A stretch of 64,000 nt of DNA from Domibacillus tundrae (GTDB lineage: Bacteria; Bacillota; Bacilli; Bacillales; Domibacillaceae), in NCBI RefSeq assembly GCF_000970675.1, contig NZ_LAJA01000006.1:62001-126000 (forward strand), in the 5' to 3' direction. The notes under the pieces were generated by a model that ran no database searches, had not been told where the DNA came from, and was given only the letters and a program-made list of their open reading frames with translations. The position numbers and the translations under genes were made by a program. Every line of letters begins with the position of its first letter. Position 1 is the stretch's first letter. This document shows, one piece after another, positions 16,254 through 23,351 of the stretch.

Positions 16254-16472
16254 GTGCTCATACCCCTTTTTATAAAATAAATACCCCGAACATAGTGAAC
16301 ATTACCTTAGTCCCCCTTTCAGGGGACAAATAAACTTTTTTCCACCATAATATATAAGTAATTTTCACTAGTCTATCATTTTGAAATGAAGGGGTTCAAG
16401 CTGGGTTGTTTGAAATTAAACAAAAGTGGTTAAACTAGTAAGACATAACTCTTCGTAAGGAGGAATTTTAAC

Positions 16473-16865
16473 ATGACTGCAATTGTTTTGTTTGATGGTG
16501 ATTGCAACTTTTGTGATGCCAGTGTTCAATTTATTATAGAGCGCGATTCCAAAGGATATTTTAATTATGCGTCCTTACAAAGTGACGTCGGACAAAAGCT
16601 TTTAAAAGAGCACAATATGCCAGACGATTTGGACAGCTTTATGCTTGTGGAAGATGGGGTAGCGTATATTAAGTCTGCCGCCGCGCTCCGCATTACCCGC
16701 CACTTGGATGGTGCCTGGAAGCTGCTATACGCACTTATTGTCCTTCCGGCGCCGCTTCGTAATTTTGTATATGACTATGTCGCCGCCAACCGGTACAAAT
16801 GGTTCGGCAAAAAAGACGATCATTGTATGCTTCCATCACCGGAAGTACGTCAAAGATTTTTATAA
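16473..16865 (+). CDS. DCC-family thiol-disulfide oxidoreductase-like protein (YuxK-like)
   Basis: A 130-residue DUF393 protein with the DxxCxxC motif at its N-terminus (FDGDCNFCDASVQFI) and the family segments YFNYASLQSDVG, YIKSAAALRITRHL and RYKWFGKKDDHCMLPSPEVRQRFL. Thioredoxin-like redox activity is predicted from the CxxC, but the partner is unknown. Length is normal. AAGGAGG precedes the ATG. A single-gene unit ending in a terminator at 17030-17057. Confidence 0.88.
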   Translation: MTAIVLFDGDCNFCDASVQFIIERDSKGYFNYASLQSDVGQKLLKEHNMPDDLDSFMLVEDGVAYIKSAAALRITRHLDGAWKLLYALIVLPAPLRNFVYDYVAANRYKWFGKKDDHCMLPSPEVRQRFL

Positions 16866-16869
16866 TAAG

Positions 16870-16992
16870 AAAAGCGCAAGGTAGCCGTTCAGGCCCGGCA
16901 GGCGTAAGACGGGCCAGCAGGGTGGCGCTCTTTGCCACGCAGCTGTGACGGCTTATGACCGAGGGATTGGCTGCCTGGAGCTGGACAACGTC
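16870..16992. repeat. Intergenic dispersed repeat (GAAAAGCGCAAG...GCTGGAGCTGGACAA type)
   Basis: After the thiol protein gene comes a GC-rich block beginning GAAAAGCGCAAGG, with GGCCCGGCAGGCGTAAGAC, a CTTATGACCGAGGGATTGGC stretch and the end GGAGCTGGACAACG. Blocks with this start and end are a well-known dispersed repeat in genomes of Bacillus relatives; recognition is from memory. No coding potential. Confidence 0.55.
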
Positions 16993-17029
16993 CAAAAATA
17001 TATACTTTCTGATCTTTTGATAGGAGGAC

Positions 17030-17057
17030 CTGCTTATACGGCAGGTTCTTTTTTTGG
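17030..17057 (+). terminator. Terminator after the DCC-family gene
   Basis: GACCTGC and GCAGGTT pair over TTATACG and are followed by a run of T on the plus strand. Confidence 0.75.
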
Positions 17058-17223
17058 GCAGAAAACCAGTCAAGCCGGTATCTTCCTTTTGTTTGTTCCA
17101 TTATGATAATAGCTAGTGTCGCCGTGATATTTTGATTAGCCGTTTATACATAAAGGCGGATCGTGATACACTAGATTTACATCATTTTTCACAACGGAAA
17201 ACTACTAATGGAGCTGACGCGTT

Positions 17224-17700
17224 ATGTTATCGAAATATAGCATCCCGAATCTTGGCATCGACGAAATCGACAAGCAAATTTTGTCCTTGCTGCATGAAAA
17301 CAGCCGCATTTCTTATACGGATATCGCCAAGCAGGTTGATCTCTCCCGTGTCGCTGTGCAGGCCCGAATCAATAATTTAACCGAGCAAGGCGTGATCGAA
17401 AAATTCACAACGGTGATCAACCCCGCCAAAATCGGCATTCATGTGTCGGCTTTTTTTAACGTGGAAGTAGAGCCTCAATTTTTAGAGCAGGTCGCCACCC
17501 ACCTTGAAACCGAGGCTGCGGTTACGAGTTTGTATCATATGACCGGCCCAAGCAAGCTCCATATGCACGGGATATTCACCGACAATCAGGAAATGGAACG
17601 CTTTTTGGCAGAAAAGCTGTATCCGCTCCAAGGCGTCGTCAGCGTTGACTGCCAAATTTTAATTAAGCGGTACAAAAGCCGGATGGGAATGAAATTGTAA
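17224..17700 (+). CDS. Lrp/AsnC-family transcriptional regulator (YwrC-like)
   Basis: A 158-residue regulator with an N-terminal AsnC-type winged helix ([50 protein letters not shown]) and a C-terminal RAM ligand-binding domain (VVNVEVEP-like start, then [11 protein letters not shown]). It faces a gamma-glutamyltransferase gene, with two chromate-transporter genes a little further on. This is the gene set of B. subtilis ywrABCD as I recall it, so it is probably the YwrC counterpart. Its ligand is unknown, perhaps an amino acid released by the transferase. Confidence 0.88.
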   Translation: MLSKYSIPNLGIDEIDKQILSLLHENSRISYTDIAKQVDLSRVAVQARINNLTEQGVIEKFTTVINPAKIGIHVSAFFNVEVEPQFLEQVATHLETEAAVTSLYHMTGPSKLHMHGIFTDNQEMERFLAEKLYPLQGVVSVDCQILIKRYKSRMGMKL

Positions 17701-17710
17701 TACTGCGCTT

Positions 17711-17818
17711 GGGGCGGTATATGCAAATTTAGAGCGGTATTTGTACTGCCTGGGGCGGAAAAATGTTTTACCGCCCCAGGCGCAGCACATACCGCCCTAA
17801 AAGAAAATATATCGCCCA
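17711..17818. repeat. 108-bp imperfect palindrome built on GGGCGGTAT units
   Basis: The space between the converging Lrp and transferase genes is one inverted repeat. The left arm has GGGCGGTATATG, AGAGCGGTATTTG and CCTGGGGCGG. The reverse complement of the right arm reads GGGCGATATAT, AGGGCGGTATGTG and CCTGGGGCGG in the same order and spacing. The centre has perfect 11-base arms, GCCTGGGGCGG and CCGCCCCAGGC. No T run follows, so it is not an ordinary terminator, though it may stop both transcripts. Confidence 0.75.
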
Positions 17819-17821
17819 TTA

Positions 17822-19402
17822 TTAGCGGCCGATTGCCGCCCCGTCCCCGCGCGGATCAACACCTCCATGCAGAAATCCTTGTTCATCACGCACAATCGCA
17901 TTGGCGTGGCCCATGATTTTGTCTATTTCTTCTACGCGATTCACAATATGGCCTGCAGCTGAAAGCTTCTCTGTTATTTGTTCCTGCACTCTGCTTTCAA
18001 TCTTCAGCTCCTGCGTATCCTCTCCCCACGTTCTTCCCCAAACAAAACGAGGTTCACTGATCGCCTGCTGCGGGTTCATTCCATAATCAATCATTCTTGT
18101 AATAATGGCGGTTTGGGTCTGAGGCTGCCCTTCGCCTCCCTGCGTTCCGTATAAAATCGCCGGTTTACCACTCTTCATCGCCATCGCCGGCATCAGCGTA
18201 TGGAATGATCTCTTTTTTGGCTCCAGACAGTTCACATGATCAGGATCTAATGAAAAAAATGATCCCCTGTTTTGCATCGTAATGCCCGTGTCACCAGCCA
18301 CAATCCCTGAGCCAAATTCAAAATAAAGACTTTGAATAAATGATACCGCATTTCCTTCCTCATCCACGACCGCCGCATGCGCCGTATCGCTGCCAACCGG
18401 CTGCGTCACTGTGTCACTTGCCTGATTCAGGCGGATTTCTTTTGCCATTTCTTTTGCGTAGGACTTGCTCAACAATTTTTGGAGCGGAATATCATGAAAA
18501 TCAGGATCTGTCAGAAACGCATTACGGTCTTGAAAACTTCTTTTTAACGCTTCAACAAGCAAATGGTAATATTCATACGAGCCATGCGGAATATCTGCCA
18601 AATCGAAATTTTCCAAAATATTAAGAGCCATCAAGCCAACGAACCCTTGTGAATTGGGCGGGACTTGATGCATCGTGTAGCCGCGGTAGGTTGTCTCTAA
18701 AGGCTCCTCCCAGCTGCCTTTATGAGCGGAAAAGTCTTCAAGCGTCAGCAATCCGCCTTTTTCCTGTAGAGAGGAAACTATTTTTCCGGCCATTTCTCCT
18801 TTGTAAAAGTCATCCCGTCCTTTTTCGACAAGCTGCTGAAGTGTTTGCGCTAAGTGTAACTGGATAAATCGCTCATTTATCTCCGGTACGCGGTTTTCCG
18901 GCAGAAAAACAGCGGCCGTATCTTTATCTTGTTTTAACACATCCACATTTTTCACCGTGTTCACATGATGATCTTCTGAGAGCGGAAATCCACCGGATGC
19001 ATATTCAATTGCAGGTGCAAGAACGTCTGCCAAAGACATTTTCCCATACTTTTTCAATACGGCATCCCAGCTGTCTACCATTCCTGGAACGGTAATCACA
19101 CTTTGAATGCCGCGAAATGGGATGGACTTGTATCCTTCATATTGATCTCTTGTAACACCGGCGCCTGTGCGGCCGCTGCCATTATAGGAGTTGACTTCAT
19201 TATTTTCCGCGCTATATGCAAGCCAGAATGAATCACCGCCAAGACCTGTCATATGCGGATACACAACCGCCAGGCAGGCACTGACCGCTACAGCCGCATC
19301 AAAGGCATTTCCTCCTTTTTCAAGAATCGCATTACCCGCCTTTGATGCTAAATAATGAGGACTCACGACCATCGTTTTTGTGCCAACAACTGCTTTGTTC
19401 AT
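17822..19402 (-). CDS. Gamma-glutamyltransferase family protein (YwrD-like, cytosolic)
   Basis: A 526-residue Ntn-hydrolase of the gamma-glutamyltransferase family. Features are HYLASKAGNAILEKGGNAFDA and MTGLGGDSFWL. The autocleavage and nucleophile Thr region is DTAHAAVVDEEGNAVSFIQS, and the substrate-binding GSGIV and GEGQPQTQTAI blocks are present. It lacks a signal peptide, like B. subtilis YwrD and unlike secreted Ggt, so it likely acts on gamma-glutamyl compounds inside the cell. Its start overlaps the MFS gene stop by 4 bp, so the permease may import its substrate. Confidence 0.9.
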   Translation of the reverse strand: MNKAVVGTKTMVVSPHYLASKAGNAILEKGGNAFDAAVAVSACLAVVYPHMTGLGGDSFWLAYSAENNEVNSYNGSGRTGAGVTRDQYEGYKSIPFRGIQSVITVPGMVDSWDAVLKKYGKMSLADVLAPAIEYASGGFPLSEDHHVNTVKNVDVLKQDKDTAAVFLPENRVPEINERFIQLHLAQTLQQLVEKGRDDFYKGEMAGKIVSSLQEKGGLLTLEDFSAHKGSWEEPLETTYRGYTMHQVPPNSQGFVGLMALNILENFDLADIPHGSYEYYHLLVEALKRSFQDRNAFLTDPDFHDIPLQKLLSKSYAKEMAKEIRLNQASDTVTQPVGSDTAHAAVVDEEGNAVSFIQSLYFEFGSGIVAGDTGITMQNRGSFFSLDPDHVNCLEPKKRSFHTLMPAMAMKSGKPAILYGTQGGEGQPQTQTAIITRMIDYGMNPQQAISEPRFVWGRTWGEDTQELKIESRVQEQITEKLSAAGHIVNRVEEIDKIMGHANAIVRDEQGFLHGGVDPRGDGAAIGR

Positions 19403-20631
19403 ATCACTTTCTCCCCCTCTAAATAATCTTCTGTTTCTTCAACATAGCCTTTATTATCTGTGAACATGAATAGAATCGCTCCAAAAATCAGCAGTGTACC
19501 CGATAAATAAAAGCCAAATTCCAATTTTCCAGTCGCATCCGCGAAAAAGCCCGTAATGTATGGCGCAAAGATAGAAGACAGCATACCGCTGAAGTTAAAA
19601 AAGCCATACACTTTTGAATACATGGAAGGCGGTGTAATATCTGCCAGGTAAGAAATTAAGACAGGATCAAGTGCCAATTTTCCAAGGAGCCCGTATAACG
19701 CTAAACCAACAAGCAAAAGCGAATAATTTTCCGTATAAGGAATAGCAAACTGACATATTGCTCCTGCTAGTGCCAGTGAAATGATCAATGGCTTTCTGTT
19801 TTTTATTTTATCAGATAAAAAGCCGAATAAAATAGCTCCCGGGATTGAAGCCCATGGTACAAGCGATGCAATGATACCTGTTTGTGAAGCTTCCACTCCT
19901 CTAACCGTCTGCAAGTAATAAGGAAGCCATGTCAGCATACCGAAAAATCCATAAAGCGAGCAGAAAATCAGCACATACACAAGGATATGATTTTTCGTAA
20001 ACAATTTTTTCATATCAAGCTTTTCTGTTTTTCCGGCCGCCTTTGCAGCTGCTTTCTTCTTGTGCGTATCATCTCGAACAAAGACAGCGATTAAAATAGC
20101 AACAATAATGGTGGGAATCGCAAACACATAAAAAGGATACTGCCACCCTTTATTTAACGTATAGGTAAAATAACTCGACGCCATAAACCCTAGTGAAATA
20201 CCGAATGCCATCCCGCTATTAATGAGTGCAGAAACGAGACCACGATACTTTTGAGGGGTAATTGTAGACGAAATCCCGTATTGAGAGCCGTAATATGTAC
20301 CTTCCCCAAGCCCTGTCAGCGCACGCATCATTAAAAACACAAGAAATGTTGTCGCCGTACCGCTTAAATAAGTCGCTAGGCCAAATACTAAATAACCGAT
20401 AACGAGCACTTTGACACGACCGAACTTATCAGCTAAAAAGCCTGTCGGAATCTGCATCGCTGCATAAGCCGCAAAGAATACCGTTGACATTAACCCAAGC
20501 TGAGATTTATCAAGACTCCATTCTTCCCCGATGCTCCCCATAACAGGCGAGAGAATATTCCGATCCGCATACATAAAGACCCAGCCGAGGAAAAAGAGAA
20601 AAATAACAAAAGCAGGATGTGTGTTTTTCAT
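19399..20631 (-). CDS. MFS transporter (anion:cation symporter-like)
   Basis: A 410-residue permease with about twelve helices. The start region FFLGWVFMYADRNILSPVMGSIGEEWSLDKSQLGLMSTVFFAAYA and the motif-A loop GFLADKFGRVKVLV place it near the ACS family, which carries organic anions such as sugar acids. It is the first gene of a two-gene operon with the transferase, so a gamma-glutamyl or similar acidic compound is a reasonable substrate guess. It is divergent from the chromate transporter genes; the 236 bp between them must hold both promoters, but I cannot place them firmly. Confidence 0.87.
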   Translation of the reverse strand: MKNTHPAFVIFLFFLGWVFMYADRNILSPVMGSIGEEWSLDKSQLGLMSTVFFAAYAAMQIPTGFLADKFGRVKVLVIGYLVFGLATYLSGTATTFLVFLMMRALTGLGEGTYYGSQYGISSTITPQKYRGLVSALINSGMAFGISLGFMASSYFTYTLNKGWQYPFYVFAIPTIIVAILIAVFVRDDTHKKKAAAKAAGKTEKLDMKKLFTKNHILVYVLIFCSLYGFFGMLTWLPYYLQTVRGVEASQTGIIASLVPWASIPGAILFGFLSDKIKNRKPLIISLALAGAICQFAIPYTENYSLLLVGLALYGLLGKLALDPVLISYLADITPPSMYSKVYGFFNFSGMLSSIFAPYITGFFADATGKLEFGFYLSGTLLIFGAILFMFTDNKGYVEETEDYLEGEKVI

Positions 20632-20867
20632 ATGATGAGCTCCTTCTCGTAGTTGATAGGAACATCATAAATAAAAAATTTGAATAAATACTCTTTTTTG
20701 ACAGATAATCTTACATATATTTTTTCGAAACGTAACCATTTTATCTTTTTTTATTACCATTCGAATGTTAAAATGTACATAAAGATACAATTAGTATGAA
20801 AGTACTGAATGCGTTCTCATTTTCATTCTGTTTTGGTTAAACTATTTATTATAGAAAGGATGATTTT

Positions 20868-21437
20868 ATGAAGCAGCGGGACATTTTTATTGCGTTTTTT
20901 CGCAGCAGCATGCTGGGCTATGGCGGCGGCCCGACAACGATTCCGCTCGTTCAAAAAGAAGTGGTCGAGCGGTTTAAGTGGATGGACAATGAAGAATTCG
21001 GAGACATTTTAGCGATTGGCAACACGTTGCCCGGTCCCATTAATACAAAAATGGCTGGTTACATCGGGTATCGGATTGGCGGTATTCCAGGCACGATCAA
21101 CGCAATTTTGGCCACCATTTTGCCAACAATTATTTTAATGATTGTTCTTTTAACAACCTTAAAGACGTTTAAAGACCTGGCTTGGGTACAGGGAATGACG
21201 AGGGGTGTTCTACCGGTGGTCGGAGTGATGCTGGCGGTTTTAACAAAAGATTTCCTGCAAAGCTCAGTCAAAGGGTTAAGATGGGCTACCGTGGCGCTTC
21301 ATGTGATCGCCGCCCTTTTTCTTATTGAATTTCTTCACGTTCACCCTGCTATTATTATTGCGTCTCTTCTCTTATTTGCTTTCTTCAAACCGGTCAAAAA
21401 AGAAACGACGAATAAAAAGAAAGGACGGTCCTCATGA
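20868..21437 (+). CDS. Chromate transporter, first half-subunit (YwrB-like)
   Basis: A 189-residue CHR-domain protein with LGYGGGPTTIPLVQKEVVER and GNTLPGPINTKMAGYIGYR, the paired signatures of short-chain ChrA. Short-chain chromate transporters work as two-protein pairs, and the second gene overlaps this one by 4 bp. GAAAGGATG precedes the ATG. The family exports chromate, but in bacilli the natural substrate may be another anion. Confidence 0.92.
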   Translation: MKQRDIFIAFFRSSMLGYGGGPTTIPLVQKEVVERFKWMDNEEFGDILAIGNTLPGPINTKMAGYIGYRIGGIPGTINAILATILPTIILMIVLLTTLKTFKDLAWVQGMTRGVLPVVGVMLAVLTKDFLQSSVKGLRWATVALHVIAALFLIEFLHVHPAIIIASLLLFAFFKPVKKETTNKKKGRSS

Positions 21438-21964
21438 TTTATTTACATATTTTCTGGGTGTTTTTCATGACAAACATGCTCGGCTACGGTGGCGGTCCGG
21501 CGACAATTCCGCTTATTCAAAAGGAAGTGGTGGACCATTATGGATGGATGACGGTGCAGGAATTCAATGAAGCATTTGCGATGGGGAATGCGCTGCCCGG
21601 CCCGATTGCGACGAAAATGGGCGGCTACATTGGTTTTCAGGAAGGCGGCTGGCTCGGTGCGTTTCTTGCTGTGCTTGCAACGGTTACACCGTCTCTTCTT
21701 TTAATGATCACGCTTATGGGCATTTTATATAAAAACCGGACGTCCCCGCGTGTCAAGCGGATGACCGCTTACGTAAAACCGACGATCGCTGTGCTGCTCG
21801 GTGTTATGGCGTTCCAGGCATTTTTCGATTCTTATGTTCAAATCAGTGTGGTTCACATTGTTATTTTGGCGGCCGGAAGCTACTGGCTGATGGAAAAAAG
21901 AAAAGTCCATCCCGGTCTCGTCGTCTTGTCTTCTCTTATTTACGGGGCTGTTCTCCTTTCCTGA
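21434..21964 (+). CDS. Chromate transporter, second half-subunit (YwrA-like)
   Basis: A 176-residue CHR-domain protein with the same signatures as its partner (LGYGGGPATIPLIQKEVVDH; GNALPGPIATKMGGYIGFQ) and about six hydrophobic segments. The overlapping start shows translational coupling, consistent with an obligate heterodimer. A strong terminator follows. Confidence 0.92.
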   Translation: MIYLHIFWVFFMTNMLGYGGGPATIPLIQKEVVDHYGWMTVQEFNEAFAMGNALPGPIATKMGGYIGFQEGGWLGAFLAVLATVTPSLLLMITLMGILYKNRTSPRVKRMTAYVKPTIAVLLGVMAFQAFFDSYVQISVVHIVILAAGSYWLMEKRKVHPGLVVLSSLIYGAVLLS

Positions 21965-21970
21965 TCGACT

Positions 21971-22021
21971 AAGCGTGAATAAATTCCTCATTTTCTGTGG
22001 AACTTTATTCACGCTTGTTTT
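21971..22021 (+). terminator. Terminator after the chromate transporter pair
   Basis: AAGCGTGAATAAA pairs with TTTATTCACGCTT over 20 bases, followed by GTTTTTT. Confidence 0.85.
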
Positions 22022-22074
22022 TTGTTAATCCGCTTGAAGATAAAAGCTTAAAGGGTTCCCCTTTAGGCTCCGGC

Positions 22075-22195
22075 TGTCGACAAAGTCGTCAGTCTTTTTT
22101 TGAAAGGGCGGCGGCGGGCTTGCAGCGAAGACTCCTGCGGGAAACAATCGCAGACCGTACGCTACCCTTCGCTTCCTTCTCCCATCTCTTTTTAG
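22075..22195. repeat. Dispersed Bacillaceae repeat (second GACTCCTGCGGG copy)
   Basis: Non-coding, GC-rich: GGCGGCGGGCTTGCAGCGAA followed by GACTCCTGCGGGAAACAATC and GCAGACCGTACGC. The core is shared with 12750-12790. It lies between a terminator and the end of the next gene. Confidence 0.5.
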
Positions 22196-22414
22196 TTAAG
22201 ACAAAAAATACACTTCATGATAAGGCGGCTCTTTCATCTTTGTTTGCTTTAAGCGCCCTTCCTTCACAAGTTCATTCAATCCTTGGTCAATTTCTTTTAA
22301 CGAAGCGCCAAATAAATCCGCCATTTTCACTGTGGAGATAACCATATGTTTTGGTTTTTTTGTTGATGAAATAATCATGGTCTGGGCGCGTTGAAACAGT
22401 ATTTCTTTATCCAT
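22196..22414 (-). CDS. Small winged-helix-like protein of unknown function
   Basis: A 72-residue protein starting at the ATG 22412-22414, just after AAGGAG; a longer in-frame extension upstream is hydrophobic, lacks a site and would run over the divergent gene's promoter. The sequence MVISTVKMADLFGASLKEIDQGLNELVKEGRLKQT looks like the recognition helix and wing of a small winged-helix domain. It is divergent from the formate transporter and may regulate it, which is inferred from position only. Confidence 0.65.
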   Translation of the reverse strand: MDKEILFQRAQTMIISSTKKPKHMVISTVKMADLFGASLKEIDQGLNELVKEGRLKQTKMKEPPYHEVYFLS

Positions 22415-22509
22415 TGGAACTCCTTCTTTCTTAAATAAAAGTAAAAACGTTAATAATTTTCCCCAAAAACGTAAACAATATTGCTTGAAAAGATTAGGAG
22501 GGTTTTCCA

Positions 22510-23319
22510 ATGGGATATCAGCCCCCAAAGAAAATTGCAAATATAGCAGTAGAAGCAGGTAAAACAAAAGCAGAGCTCCCATTTCAAAGCATGCTCCTGC
22601 TGGGTTTTTTGGGAGGCGCCTTTATATCAATCGGCTTCCTTCTAACCATTAGGGTAACCGGTAATTTACCAGAGGACTGGGGGTCATTTGGGTCATTCTT
22701 AGGTGCAGCGGTTTTTCCACTTGGCCTTGTTTTAATCCTTATCGCAGGCGCTGAACTGTTAACGGGCAATATGGTGGCCGTCACAATCGCGTGCCTAAGC
22801 AAAAAAGTGACCGTCCAAAAATTGCTTTTCAATTGGTTCTGGATTACGATCAGCAATTTTATTGGTGCCGTTTTCGTGGCGTACGTTTTTGGGCATATTG
22901 TAGGTTTAACAGAAACTGGACCCTTTTTGGAGAAAACCGTTTCAGTGGCAGAAGCGAAATTAGAAGAAAGTTTTTGGCAGTGCTTTTTCTCCGCCATTGG
23001 CTGTAACTGGCTTGTAGGTCTTGCTGTATGGCAGTCCTACGGCGCAGAGGATATAGGCGGGAAAATTTTGGCCATCTGGTTTCCGATTATGGGGTTTGTC
23101 GCCATTGGCTTTCAGCACGTCGTTGCTAATATGTTTATCATTCCGGCGGCGATTTTTGCGGGACATGCTGACTGGACAGATTATATTCAAAACTTTATCC
23201 CTGTTTTTTTAGGAAATGCGGTCGGTGGATCTATATTCGTTGCCTCCATTTATTGGATGGCTTATTTAAAAGCTGATTCACCGACATTATCCAATGAAAA
23301 AGAAACATACAAAGCTTAA
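22510..23319 (+). CDS. Formate/nitrite-type transporter (YrhG-like)
   Basis: A 269-residue FNT channel with six membrane segments. Family segments are FLGGAFISIGFLLTI, AGAELLTGNMVAVTIACLSKK, FWITISNFIGAVFVAY, AIGCNWLVGLAVWQSYGAEDIGGKI and FQHVVANMFIIPAAIF. It is followed after 32 bp by a formate dehydrogenase gene, so formate is the likely substrate. B. subtilis YrhG is the close comparison. AGGAGGG precedes the ATG. Confidence 0.92.
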   Translation: MGYQPPKKIANIAVEAGKTKAELPFQSMLLLGFLGGAFISIGFLLTIRVTGNLPEDWGSFGSFLGAAVFPLGLVLILIAGAELLTGNMVAVTIACLSKKVTVQKLLFNWFWITISNFIGAVFVAYVFGHIVGLTETGPFLEKTVSVAEAKLEESFWQCFFSAIGCNWLVGLAVWQSYGAEDIGGKILAIWFPIMGFVAIGFQHVVANMFIIPAAIFAGHADWTDYIQNFIPVFLGNAVGGSIFVASIYWMAYLKADSPTLSNEKETYKA

Positions 23320-23351
23320 TATTCTATAAAGAACGTAACGGAGGAAAAACG

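Noticed and set aside
16254-16472. c-di-GMP riboswitch between the EAL and DCC genes
   Set aside because: A GTCCCC...GGGGAC hairpin is present, but the conserved riboswitch core sequences are not.
22196-22582. Longer 128-residue version of the small winged-helix-like protein with a hydrophobic N-terminus
   Set aside because: AAGGAG sits just before the internal ATG at 22414. The extension would cross the start of the divergent formate transporter gene, and its hydrophobic text is the complement of promoter sequence.
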